A stretch of DNA of 12,012 nucleotides from the NCBI GenBank assembly GCA_012520015.1, contig JAAYPD010000347.1, positions 1 through 12,012 on the forward strand. The letters run 5' to 3'. Below are positions 5,353-12,012 of this stretch, piece by piece; positions within the stretch are counted from its first letter, which is position 1; every line of letters begins with the position of its first letter. The position numbers and the translations under genes were made by a program. The notes beneath the pieces were generated by a model. It saw nothing but the letters and a program-made list of their open reading frames with translations. It did no database searches and was not told the DNA's origin. Origin of the DNA: Methanomicrobiales archaeon (GTDB lineage: Archaea; Halobacteriota; Methanomicrobia; Methanomicrobiales; Methanospirillaceae).

Positions 5353-6177
5353 ATGAAGACTGGCATCATAGGCGGAACCGGCGGGATGGGAAGACTCTTC
5401 TCGGAGGTCTTTAAAAAAGCAGGGCATGAAGTGCTTATCGCAGGCCGGAAGACAGAGATTACCTGGGAAGATGCCGCACGTCTTTCTGACATAGTTATCA
5501 TTTCCGTCCCGATCAGGGATACCATATCAGTCATCCATGAGATTGCCCCCCTGCTTGGGGAGCACCAGCTGCTTGCAGACCTGACATCGCTGAAAATCTC
5601 CCCGGTAAAGGCCATGCTTACATCAAAGGCAAGGGTTATAGGTTTTCATCCGATGTTTGGCCCTACAGCCGGGACTATCCGTGGACAGACGATAGTTGCA
5701 ACTCCTGCCCGGTGCAATGAAGATGATCTCCGGTTCTTCAAAGATTTATTTGAAGAACAGGGTGCCAGGGTGACCATAACAACAGCTGATGAGCATGACC
5801 GTATGATGGCTGTAATCCAGGGGCTTACTCATTTTAAAGCAATATTGCTTGCCGGAACCATGAGAAGGCTGGGTATATCTCCTGCTGATACTGAATCATA
5901 CATAAGTCCGGTTTACAGGATCGAGACCGGAATAGCCGGGAGGCTGCTTGCCCAGAACCCTGAACTCTATGCCGATATTCTATGCATGAATCCACAGGTA
6001 CCGGCCGTCCTTGAGATGTGTCATAAGGCTTTTCTTGAGATATCAGGGATGGTAAATAAAGGAGACAAGGATGCATTAGCCAGAGAGTTTCTTGCATCCC
6101 GTGAATGGTACGGATCATTCTGCGAGCTGGCTCAAAAGGAGACAGATCTTCTCATACAGGAGATGGTAAACTGGTGA
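5353..6177 (+). CDS. tyrA: Prephenate dehydrogenase
   Basis: This 274-residue protein oxidatively decarboxylates prephenate to 4-hydroxyphenylpyruvate, the Tyr precursor. The N-terminal Rossmann fold has GIIGGTGGMGR (4-14). Catalytic-domain blocks are FHPMFGPTAG (98-107) with the conserved His99, EHDRMMAVIQGLTHF (147-161) and SPVYRIETGIAGRLLAQNP (185-203). These match the dehydrogenase half of the enterobacterial T-protein closely (there FHPMFGP, EHDQNMAFIQALRHF and RLFAQDPQLYADI), but the chorismate mutase domain of that fusion is absent and there is no ACT domain. A 5' hydrophobic strand, GHEVLIAGR, precedes a position that normally sets NAD versus NADP choice. It starts one base after the aroB' stop without a strong Shine-Dalgarno sequence, so reinitiation or coupling is likely. 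It overlaps pheA by GTGA. Confidence 0.95.
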   Translation: MKTGIIGGTGGMGRLFSEVFKKAGHEVLIAGRKTEITWEDAARLSDIVIISVPIRDTISVIHEIAPLLGEHQLLADLTSLKISPVKAMLTSKARVIGFHPMFGPTAGTIRGQTIVATPARCNEDDLRFFKDLFEEQGARVTITTADEHDRMMAVIQGLTHFKAILLAGTMRRLGISPADTESYISPVYRIETGIAGRLLAQNPELYADILCMNPQVPAVLEMCHKAFLEISGMVNKGDKDALAREFLASREWYGSFCELAQKETDLLIQEMVNW

Positions 6178-6968
6178 CGCTGATAACACTTGGGCCTGAA
6201 GGGACATTCTCACATGATCTTGCACTTAAGATGGATACAGAGATCATCCTTGTCCCGACTATAAGCACAATCTTTTCAAAGGTGCTTATGACCGGGATAC
6301 CAGGGCTTGTACCCCTTGAAAACAGCGAGGCCGGAGGAGTTATCGCAACTATGGACGGGCTTATGCAGCATCCTGTATTCATCTGCGAGGAACATTATCT
6401 TAAGATCCATCACACACTGGCTTCAGACACTTCCCCTGACAGGATCCAGGTGATATTTGCCCATCCCCAGAGCCATGATCAGTGCAGCAAATACATCGAT
6501 GAACTTGGTATTCCTGTCATTCACACCGAGAGTAATGCAGCAAGTGCCCATGCCCAGAAAAACCGGCCCGGATCTGCTGCCATCATCTCAAAAACCCTTG
6601 CAGACAGCCTGGACATCCCGGTTCTTGCGGAGAACATAGAGAACAACCAGGATAATGTGACAAGGTTTGTAGTCATTGGAAGGGAGCCATCACAAAAGAA
6701 TAACCCTGAAAAATGCAGCATTATTGTCGATCCCGGAGAAAATCGCGCAGGTCTGCTTTATGATCTCTTAAGCCCCTTTAAAGAGACCGGTGTGAACCTG
6801 ACAAGGATAGAGTCAAGACCTTCAAAGAGGTGCATGGGCAACTATGTGTTCTTTATCGACCTGCAATGTGAAGGGGCCTGGCAAGACGCAGTAAAAAGAA
6901 TCAGTGCAATCACCAGGGTAAAGCACCTTGGATGTTACCGTCTTGCAGGAGAAGATCCATGCAGATGA
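6174..6968 (+). CDS. pheA: Prephenate dehydratase with ACT regulatory domain
   Basis: I take GTG 6174 as the start: it overlaps the tyrA stop (GTGA), has GGAG at 6159-6162 upstream, and begins the protein directly at the family N-terminus (TLGPEGTFSHDLAL). An upstream ATG at 6105 would add an unlikely tail inside tyrA. The 264-residue protein converts prephenate to phenylpyruvate. The periplasmic-binding-like catalytic domain spans about 1-170, with PLENSEAGG (47-55) and the catalytic TRF triad (163-165). The ACT domain spans about 182-258, with the ESRPSK segment (213-218) that forms the Phe-binding effector site. Feedback inhibition by Phe is therefore expected in addition to any leader control. 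No chorismate mutase domain is attached, unlike the enterobacterial P-protein. Confidence 0.96.
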   Translation: MTLITLGPEGTFSHDLALKMDTEIILVPTISTIFSKVLMTGIPGLVPLENSEAGGVIATMDGLMQHPVFICEEHYLKIHHTLASDTSPDRIQVIFAHPQSHDQCSKYIDELGIPVIHTESNAASAHAQKNRPGSAAIISKTLADSLDIPVLAENIENNQDNVTRFVVIGREPSQKNNPEKCSIIVDPGENRAGLLYDLLSPFKETGVNLTRIESRPSKRCMGNYVFFIDLQCEGAWQDAVKRISAITRVKHLGCYRLAGEDPCR

Positions 6969-8254
6969 ATATCGGGAGATGCGGACCGGTCTGTTTCACT
7001 GTTGCCGCACCTGCTTCGAAGAGTAATACTCACAGGGCACTTATCATCGCCGCACTGGCCGACGGAGAGTCAGAGATCATCGGGCAACTGGATGCAGATG
7101 ATACAAGAATGACGGCAAGGGCCCTCATGCAGATGGGAATAAGACTTGACTGGTGCAGGGATAATATAAGGGTGCATGGCCAGGGGGGCAGACTTTTTGA
7201 ACCGAAAGAAGAGGTGAACATACAGGACTCCGGAACCTCCATGCGGCTTCTTACTGCCGTCTCTTTACTGGCTGACGGGCCCGTTATCCTGACCGGTAGC
7301 AAAAGGATGAAGGAGAGGCCTTTAGGACCTCTTGTTGAGACTTTGAATAAAGCAGGAGGAAGGATCACTTACCCTGAAAAACCAGGTTATCCTCCCGTCA
7401 GGATTGATGGCAGGTTTTCTGGCGGAAAATTCAGCATTGACGGGGGTATCTCAAGCCAGTTCATCTCCTCTTTACTGATTGCTGCCCCATATGCAGTAAA
7501 TGATCTTCAGGTCCTGCTTACCGGAGATCCGGTTTCACTGCCTTATATCCTGATGACTGCTGACTGTATGCAGGCATTTGGTGCTGAAGTTATCGTAATG
7601 AAAGGAGAACATGGAGAACCGGCCTTCCTGGTCTCTTCCAGAAGAAAGTACAGGCCAGGGACTTATGTTATCGAAGGGGACTATTCCTCTTCATCATACT
7701 GGTTTGCCCTTGCTGCGATATGCGGAGGAACTGCGACGGTCACAGGGCTAAATCCCGTCTCAGCACAGGGGGACAGGAGACTTCTTCAGATACTTGAAGA
7801 GATGGGGTGCTTCATCACAAGTGGTGAAGACTCTGTCACTCTTACACGTGAACTCTCATCCCCGCTCAAAGGTATTACCGTCGATATGTCAGACTGTCCT
7901 GATATAGTGCAGACCGTCTGCATGGTAGCCGCAGCATCAGCAGGGCCTACAAGGATCTTCGGGATTCATCACCTGAGGATGAAAGAAAGTGACAGGATAG
8001 CAGCCATCGCATGCGGTCTTACCTCTCTTGGAGGAGTCGTTGAAACGGAGGAGGATGCCATAACAATTCGTCCTGCCCCCCTTCATGGGGGAATCATTCA
8101 CCCGGAGAATGATCACCGGACGGCGATGAGCTTTGCAGTGCTTGGTTGTCTTACAGGTGATGTCACGATCCTTGATGCCGGATGTGTTACTAAATCTTAT
8201 CCAGGATTTTGGGAGGAACTAAAACGGATATGGCAAAGCGCCGTATTGTGCTGA
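6959..8254 (+). CDS. aroA: 3-Phosphoshikimate 1-carboxyvinyltransferase (EPSP synthase)
   Basis: A 431-residue protein that transfers the enolpyruvyl group of PEP to shikimate 3-phosphate. ATG 6959 is preferred because GGAG (6948-6951) is seven bases upstream; ATG 6965, which overlaps the pheA stop as ATGA, would also work and lose two residues. Signatures in order: APASKSNTHRALI (17-29) with Lys21, Ser22 and Arg26; DSGTSMR (90-96) for PEP; RPLGPL (120-125); SSQFISS (165-171); catalytic Asp312 in SDCPDI; KESDRI (342-347); NDHRTAM (384-390) and TKSYPGFW (411-418). The two-domain inside-out barrel and length are normal for the family. Its 3' end overlaps the next gene by 25 bases. Confidence 0.97.
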   Translation: MQMNIGRCGPVCFTVAAPASKSNTHRALIIAALADGESEIIGQLDADDTRMTARALMQMGIRLDWCRDNIRVHGQGGRLFEPKEEVNIQDSGTSMRLLTAVSLLADGPVILTGSKRMKERPLGPLVETLNKAGGRITYPEKPGYPPVRIDGRFSGGKFSIDGGISSQFISSLLIAAPYAVNDLQVLLTGDPVSLPYILMTADCMQAFGAEVIVMKGEHGEPAFLVSSRRKYRPGTYVIEGDYSSSSYWFALAAICGGTATVTGLNPVSAQGDRRLLQILEEMGCFITSGEDSVTLTRELSSPLKGITVDMSDCPDIVQTVCMVAAASAGPTRIFGIHHLRMKESDRIAAIACGLTSLGGVVETEEDAITIRPAPLHGGIIHPENDHRTAMSFAVLGCLTGDVTILDAGCVTKSYPGFWEELKRIWQSAVLC

Positions 8255-9612
8255 TTGGGTACAGGGGAACCGGAAAGAGTACTGTTGGAAAGGCTCTTTC
8301 CCGCCTTACAGGCCAGGGTTTTATTGATACAGATCAGCTTATCGAGGAAGCGGCAGGAAAGACGATACCAAAGATATTTGAGTCTGAGGGTGAAGCAGGA
8401 TTTCGCGAGCTGGAGCAGCACGTAATTGCACGACTTCCATCCGGGGCAGGAATAATCAGCACTGGTGGAGGGGCCATAACCAGGCCGGATAATATCAGGC
8501 TGCTCAGGATGAACAGCATCATTGTTCTTCTGAGCTCCGGCCCTGAAATAATACACAAACGAATTAACAGGACAGATCGTCCTTCCCTTACAGGGCTCTC
8601 CCCACAGGACGAGATAAACCAGGTTCTAAATGAACGGATGCCACTTTACCGGAGTGCAGCAGATATCGTGATTGATACAGGCAGTACAACCCCGGATGAG
8701 GCGGCTGCACAGATTATGAATATCCTTGAAAACGGGATCTGTGACAGGGAAAGTCGGAGCAGGCTCCTGTCTCATGTAATAAATACTCCTGTCCCACAAT
8801 CAGAGAAGAATCTCTTAAAAATTCTATCCGGAGTCAATGATGCCTTTTTGTATGGAATTCTTGGCTATCCCTCCCTGCATAGCAAGAGCCCTGGTATCTA
8901 CAACCGCCTGTTTGCAGATTACGGGATGCCTGCACATTATACCTGGTTTGAACATAAAAACCCGGGGAAGTTTCTTGCATCCCTTCCTGGAACCGGCGTC
9001 CGCGGCCTTTCGGTTACAATTCCACATAAAGAGGCAATAATCCCCTTCCTTGATGAAGTAAAACATGATGCAGAATCCATAGGAGCGGTAAATACTGTCC
9101 TCCTGCAGGATGACAGGAAATTTGGTTTTAATACCGACTGGATAGGCATCTATCGCCCTCTTGAAGGAGCAGAAGGAGACAGGGCAGTGATCCTTGGTGC
9201 AGGTGGTGCTGCGGCAGCAGCGGTATATGCCGTTTCAATGCGTGGGTTTACCCCGGTAATCCTGAACAGGACACCTGACCGGGCAAAGCATCTTGCCAGG
9301 AAGACTGGTGCAGAGACCGGAGTTCCTGGTGATATCGGAAAGTTTCATCCTGACCTTTTAATCAATGCAACACCGGTGGGTATGGGTTCAGATCCAGGTA
9401 TCCCTGTTCCTGTATCTGCCTTAAAACCGGGGATGAAGGTCTTTGACCTTGTATATACTCCAAGAGACACACCTCTTCTTAAGGCTGCCCTTGCCGCAGG
9501 ATGCTTTGTCATTCCAGGAACAGAGATGTTTATTCATCAGCTGGCCGAACAGTTTCGCATTCTTACCGGGATTGACACACCAGTTCTTCGGATCAGGGAG
9601 CTGCTTGCATGA
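8230..9612 (+). CDS. aroKE: Bifunctional shikimate kinase-shikimate dehydrogenase fusion
   Basis: One open frame of 460 residues joins two pathway enzymes. Residues 1-168 are a bacterial-type AroK kinase: Walker A GYRGTGKS (10-17), shikimate-binding DTD (33-35), FRELE (58-62), STGGG (77-81), the lid Arg in DRPSL (116-120) and ERMPLYR (135-141). After a linker of about 35 residues, 205-460 are an NADP-type shikimate dehydrogenase: HSKSP (217-221), VTIPHK with catalytic Lys267, NTDW with Asp303, the nucleotide loop GAGGAA (323-328) and NRT (346-348), and the C-terminal Gln437. The fusion links reduction of 3-dehydroshikimate to phosphorylation of its product. Archaea usually use an unrelated GHMP-type shikimate kinase, so the kinase half is probably bacterial in origin. 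ATG 8230 is chosen because it starts the kinase fold; GGAGG (8212-8216) is somewhat far, and the gene overlaps aroA by 25 bases. Confidence 0.95.
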   Translation: MAKRRIVLIGYRGTGKSTVGKALSRLTGQGFIDTDQLIEEAAGKTIPKIFESEGEAGFRELEQHVIARLPSGAGIISTGGGAITRPDNIRLLRMNSIIVLLSSGPEIIHKRINRTDRPSLTGLSPQDEINQVLNERMPLYRSAADIVIDTGSTTPDEAAAQIMNILENGICDRESRSRLLSHVINTPVPQSEKNLLKILSGVNDAFLYGILGYPSLHSKSPGIYNRLFADYGMPAHYTWFEHKNPGKFLASLPGTGVRGLSVTIPHKEAIIPFLDEVKHDAESIGAVNTVLLQDDRKFGFNTDWIGIYRPLEGAEGDRAVILGAGGAAAAAVYAVSMRGFTPVILNRTPDRAKHLARKTGAETGVPGDIGKFHPDLLINATPVGMGSDPGIPVPVSALKPGMKVFDLVYTPRDTPLLKAALAAGCFVIPGTEMFIHQLAEQFRILTGIDTPVLRIRELLA

Positions 9613-10616
9613 ACACATTTGGGCAAAACTTCAGGGTAACAACATTTGGTGAGAGTCATGGTGTCGCAACCGGAGTTGTTATAGATGGCTGTCCTCCTGG
9701 CTTTCAGATCTCCACTGATAAGATCCAGGCATTCCTGGATAAAAGAAGACCTGGGCAGAGTGAACTTGTCACACCCAGAAAAGAGGCAGACAAGGTTCAA
9801 ATCCTATCAGGGGTCTTTGAAGGCAAAACACTTGGGACCCCTGTATGTCTTCTTATTCAGAATACATCGATGATATCCTCAGATTACGAAGAACTGAAAG
9901 AGGTCTTCAGGCCAGGCCATGCAGACAGGGGGTATTATGAGAAGTACGGGATTAGGGATCATCGTGGCGGAGGCAGAAGCTCTGGAAGGGAGACAGCCGC
10001 CAGGGTAGCAGCAGGAGCGGTTGCCAGGTGTTATCTTGAAAATGAAGGGATAATCATCAATGGGATCCTTTCGTCCGTTCACGGGGAGACAACAAGGGAA
10101 GGGATTGAAAAAGCCATAATAAAGGCCAGGGATGAGGGAGACTCTGTTGGAGGGGTGGTCAGCCTTGTGGTATCAGGTTGCCCTCCAGGGCTTGGCGACC
10201 CGGTGTTTGGAAAGCTTGATGCGATGATTGCATTTGCCATGATGGGAATAGGGGGAGTAAAGGCAGTAGAGATTGGATCAGGAGTAAAGGCCTCTGCCAT
10301 GACCGGGTCAGAGCATAATGACCAGATGTCGGCCCAGGGTTATCTCTCGAATAATGCCGGTGGAATCCTTGGCGGGATATCTACCGGCCAGGATATCATT
10401 GTCAGGCTTAGCATCAAGCCGACCCCTTCCATACAAACTCCGCAACATACCATTGACCTGGCAGGAAATGATCGGGTTATTTCTGTTAAAGGAAGGCATG
10501 ACCCATGTATAGCCGTGAGAGTTGTCCCTGTTGCTGAAGCGATGATGGCCCTTGTGCTTATGGATGCTCTTCTTGAGATGAGAAAAATTATGCCTGACTG
10601 CGGACAGGAGCCATGA
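9609..10616 (+). CDS. aroC: Chorismate synthase
   Basis: A 335-residue FMN-dependent lyase that removes phosphate from EPSP to give chorismate. Conserved blocks include FGESHGVATG (13-22) with the key His17, RRPGQS (46-51), RPGHAD (101-106) with His104, DHRGGGRSSGRETA (117-130), NNAGGILGG (248-256) and GRHDPC (295-300). Length is slightly below the bacterial average of about 360 but all motifs are intact. The start ATG overlaps the aroKE stop as ATGA. The last residues (after 325) are unconserved. A decoy ATG at 10613 overlapping its own stop opens only a six-codon frame. Confidence 0.97.
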   Translation: MNTFGQNFRVTTFGESHGVATGVVIDGCPPGFQISTDKIQAFLDKRRPGQSELVTPRKEADKVQILSGVFEGKTLGTPVCLLIQNTSMISSDYEELKEVFRPGHADRGYYEKYGIRDHRGGGRSSGRETAARVAAGAVARCYLENEGIIINGILSSVHGETTREGIEKAIIKARDEGDSVGGVVSLVVSGCPPGLGDPVFGKLDAMIAFAMMGIGGVKAVEIGSGVKASAMTGSEHNDQMSAQGYLSNNAGGILGGISTGQDIIVRLSIKPTPSIQTPQHTIDLAGNDRVISVKGRHDPCIAVRVVPVAEAMMALVLMDALLEMRKIMPDCGQEP

Positions 10617-10619
10617 CTT

Positions 10620-12012
10620 TTGCAGAAGGATAACTCCCATTCAGCTGTAGATCTCCCATCTCTTCCCATTCTCCTTGCACCAGCAGGATCTCCTGATGCC
10701 CTGGCAGCCGCCTGTGCCGGGGGGGCTGATGCTGTCTACCTTGGCGGGAAGCAGTTTGGTGCACGACAGTTTGCTGCAAATTTCTCAGACGAGGAACTTG
10801 TTCAGGCGGTAAGATATGCCCACCTTCGTGGCGTCCTTGTATATGTCACTGTAAATACCCTGGTTGCCGAACGGGAGATGGAAGATGCTCTTCGGTACCT
10901 GCTTTTCCTGTCTTCAATCGGTGTTGACGCCGTCCTGATACAGGATACCGGGCTTTTGTCCTGTGCAAAAAATTATATTCCTGACCTTGTCCTGCATGCC
11001 TCAACACAGATGGGAATTCATAATGTCCCTGGTGCCCTGTATGCTGCAAAGAACGGGTGCAGCAGGATCGTCCTTGCAAGAGAACTCACCGGTGAGGAGA
11101 TAGAGGAGATCTCTGATGCCTTGTCTGGTTACCCTGTCGATCTTGAGGTGTTTGCTCATGGAGCGCTCTGTTATGCATATTCCGGCCGTTGCCTTCTATC
11201 CTCGCTTGTAGGAGGAAGGAGTGGAAACCGGGGGATGTGTGCCCAGCCATGCAGGAAAAATTACAAGATAATTGAAGGATCCTTCGATCATTATGGCAGG
11301 ACAGCCAATACTCATATGACCGGAAAGGCCGGGTACCTGCTCTCTGCCAGGGACCTCTCCCTATACCCTGTTCTTGACAGGATAGTCAGGCTCCCGATTG
11401 CTGCATTGAAGATAGAAGGGAGGATGAGATCGCCTGCATATGTTGCCATAGTCACCTCCATTTACCGGAAAGCCCTTGATGCCATAAGGACCGGAACATT
11501 CCAGCCAAATCCTGAGGACATTGCAGATCTTGCCATCGCCTTCTCGCGTGGATTTACAACAGGATATATCAGCGGCTTAAAATATTCAGAAATCATGGGG
11601 CGTTCCTACCCAGGCAACCAGGGATATTATACCGGGTCTGTTCTGCCTTCCGGTGGAAGGGCGGTGAAGCTAAAACTGGTCTCTGAAATCTTCCCACGAA
11701 AAGGTGACGGTCTTGTATTCAGGAGTGAAGGATGGGAGGAGGGTTATGTCCTGGCAGACGAGCCTGTAATTCACAACGGGATAGCAGAATTTAAAGTTCC
11801 ATTCAGGGTCAGGCCTGATGGGGGTGTATATATTACAAGCCGCCGGGAACTGGAAAGAAAAGTCAGGTCCATCCTCTCAGATCCTGATAAGAGGTATAAC
11901 GGTTTGCTTACCCTCTCCTGCTCTGTTGAATTTTCTCCAGCCGGGGAAATTTTCGTTGCCGGGACTGTAAAAGACATGAAAGGAACATGGTACCGTTTTG
12001 AATACACCAGCA
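10620..12012 (+). CDS. U32-family protein of the RlhA/TrhP type (partial, 3' end off the edge)
   Basis: The frame is open for at least 464 codons and runs off the right edge. The start is TTG 10620: an in-frame stop (10614-10616) lies just before it, AGGAG (10606-10610) is nine bases upstream, and no in-frame ATG occurs before the domain begins at LLAPAGSPDAL (18-28). The U32 core includes HASTQMGIHN (126-135), EVFAHGALCYAYSGRC (176-191), NRGMCAQPCR (203-212) and KIEGRMRSPAYV (264-275). Four cysteines (184, 191, 207, 211) match the conserved quartet thought to be needed for activity, probably as a metal or Fe-S site. The region after about residue 330 looks like the extra C-terminal domains of long U32 proteins such as RlhA. 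Long annotated as peptidases, bacterial RlhA and TrhP hydroxylate 23S rRNA and tRNA. It is three bases downstream of aroC and likely cotranscribed. Confidence 0.9.
   Translation, partial: MQKDNSHSAVDLPSLPILLAPAGSPDALAAACAGGADAVYLGGKQFGARQFAANFSDEELVQAVRYAHLRGVLVYVTVNTLVAEREMEDALRYLLFLSSIGVDAVLIQDTGLLSCAKNYIPDLVLHASTQMGIHNVPGALYAAKNGCSRIVLARELTGEEIEEISDALSGYPVDLEVFAHGALCYAYSGRCLLSSLVGGRSGNRGMCAQPCRKNYKIIEGSFDHYGRTANTHMTGKAGYLLSARDLSLYPVLDRIVRLPIAALKIEGRMRSPAYVAIVTSIYRKALDAIRTGTFQPNPEDIADLAIAFSRGFTTGYISGLKYSEIMGRSYPGNQGYYTGSVLPSGGRAVKLKLVSEIFPRKGDGLVFRSEGWEEGYVLADEPVIHNGIAEFKVPFRVRPDGGVYITSRRELERKVRSILSDPDKRYNGLLTLSCSVEFSPAGEIFVAGTVKDMKGTWYRFEYTS

Noticed and set aside
5544..5564. A GC-rich potential hairpin (CCCC, five-base loop, GGGG with flanking TGC/GCA) inside tyrA.
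   Set aside because: It lies in well-conserved coding sequence with no T-run after it, and its bases are explained by Pro-Leu-Leu-Gly-Glu codons. No regulatory role is needed.
6105..6173. An upstream ATG extension of pheA by 23 residues inside tyrA.
   Set aside because: The GTG at 6174 overlaps the tyrA stop, has a good GGAG upstream and begins exactly at the family N-terminus; the extension is basic and unconserved.
6932..6958. An upstream start for aroA adding nine residues.
   Set aside because: The GGAG at 6948-6951 is correctly spaced for ATG 6959, and the added residues are an Arg-rich tail antithetical to the conserved start.
8209..8229. TTG 8209 as the aroKE start.
   Set aside because: It would overlap the GGAGG that most likely serves the gene and adds residues not part of the kinase fold; ATG 8230 fits better.
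10613..10633. ATG 10613 overlapping the aroC stop as a start for the next gene.
   Set aside because: The frame closes after six codons; the U32 frame is different and has its own TTG with AGGAG upstream.

Overview
The window looks like chromosomal DNA of a methanogenic euryarchaeon, most likely of the order Methanomicrobiales (inferred from gene content and protein style, not proven). The archaeal markers are two proteasome-activating nucleotidase (PAN) genes, an archaeal MBF1-type regulator with an N-terminal zinc ribbon, the archaeal ADH-synthase/DHQ-synthase-II entry to aromatic biosynthesis, archaeal TATA boxes and GGAG-type ribosome binding sites. I see no tRNA, rRNA, insertion sequence or CRISPR array.

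Region 1 (1-2494), proteasome and regulator block. The C-terminal end of one PAN gene (+ strand) is followed by an unrecognised 148-residue protein, then a complete second PAN on the - strand, so the two paralogues converge. The second PAN is divergent from mbf1 across only 34-49 bases. Both PAN proteins end in Met-Phe-X rather than the usual hydrophobic-Tyr-X tail.

Region 2 (2495-2787), the control region of the aromatic operon and the most interesting part of the window. In order it holds a perfect 10+1+10 bp palindrome, a strong TATA box, and a 47-codon reading frame whose ATG lies where transcription should start. That frame has no aromatic residue in its first 31 codons and 11 aromatic residues (6 Phe, 4 Tyr, 1 Trp) in its last 16, ending in Tyr-Phe-Trp-Tyr-stop. 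Just after its stop is a segment complementary to the Shine-Dalgarno sequence of the first biosynthetic gene. This has the architecture of a leader-peptide attenuator that senses Phe, Tyr and Trp supply, probably acting on translation initiation. Such devices are classical in bacteria; I know of no well-characterised archaeal example for aromatic biosynthesis.

Region 3 (2788-10616), a tightly packed aromatic operon with mostly overlapping start and stop codons: two tandem ADH-synthase-family aldolases, 3-dehydroquinate synthase II, prephenate dehydrogenase, prephenate dehydratase with ACT domain, EPSP synthase, a fused shikimate kinase-shikimate dehydrogenase, and chorismate synthase. Together they cover most steps from the archaeal precursors to chorismate and on from prephenate to the Phe and Tyr precursors. 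3-Dehydroquinate dehydratase, chorismate mutase and an aminotransferase are not in the window.

Region 4 (10620 to the end), a U32-family protein of the RlhA/TrhP type running off the right edge. It follows chorismate synthase with 3 bases between. Bacterial relatives hydroxylate RNA in a prephenate-dependent way, so its position in this operon is suggestive.
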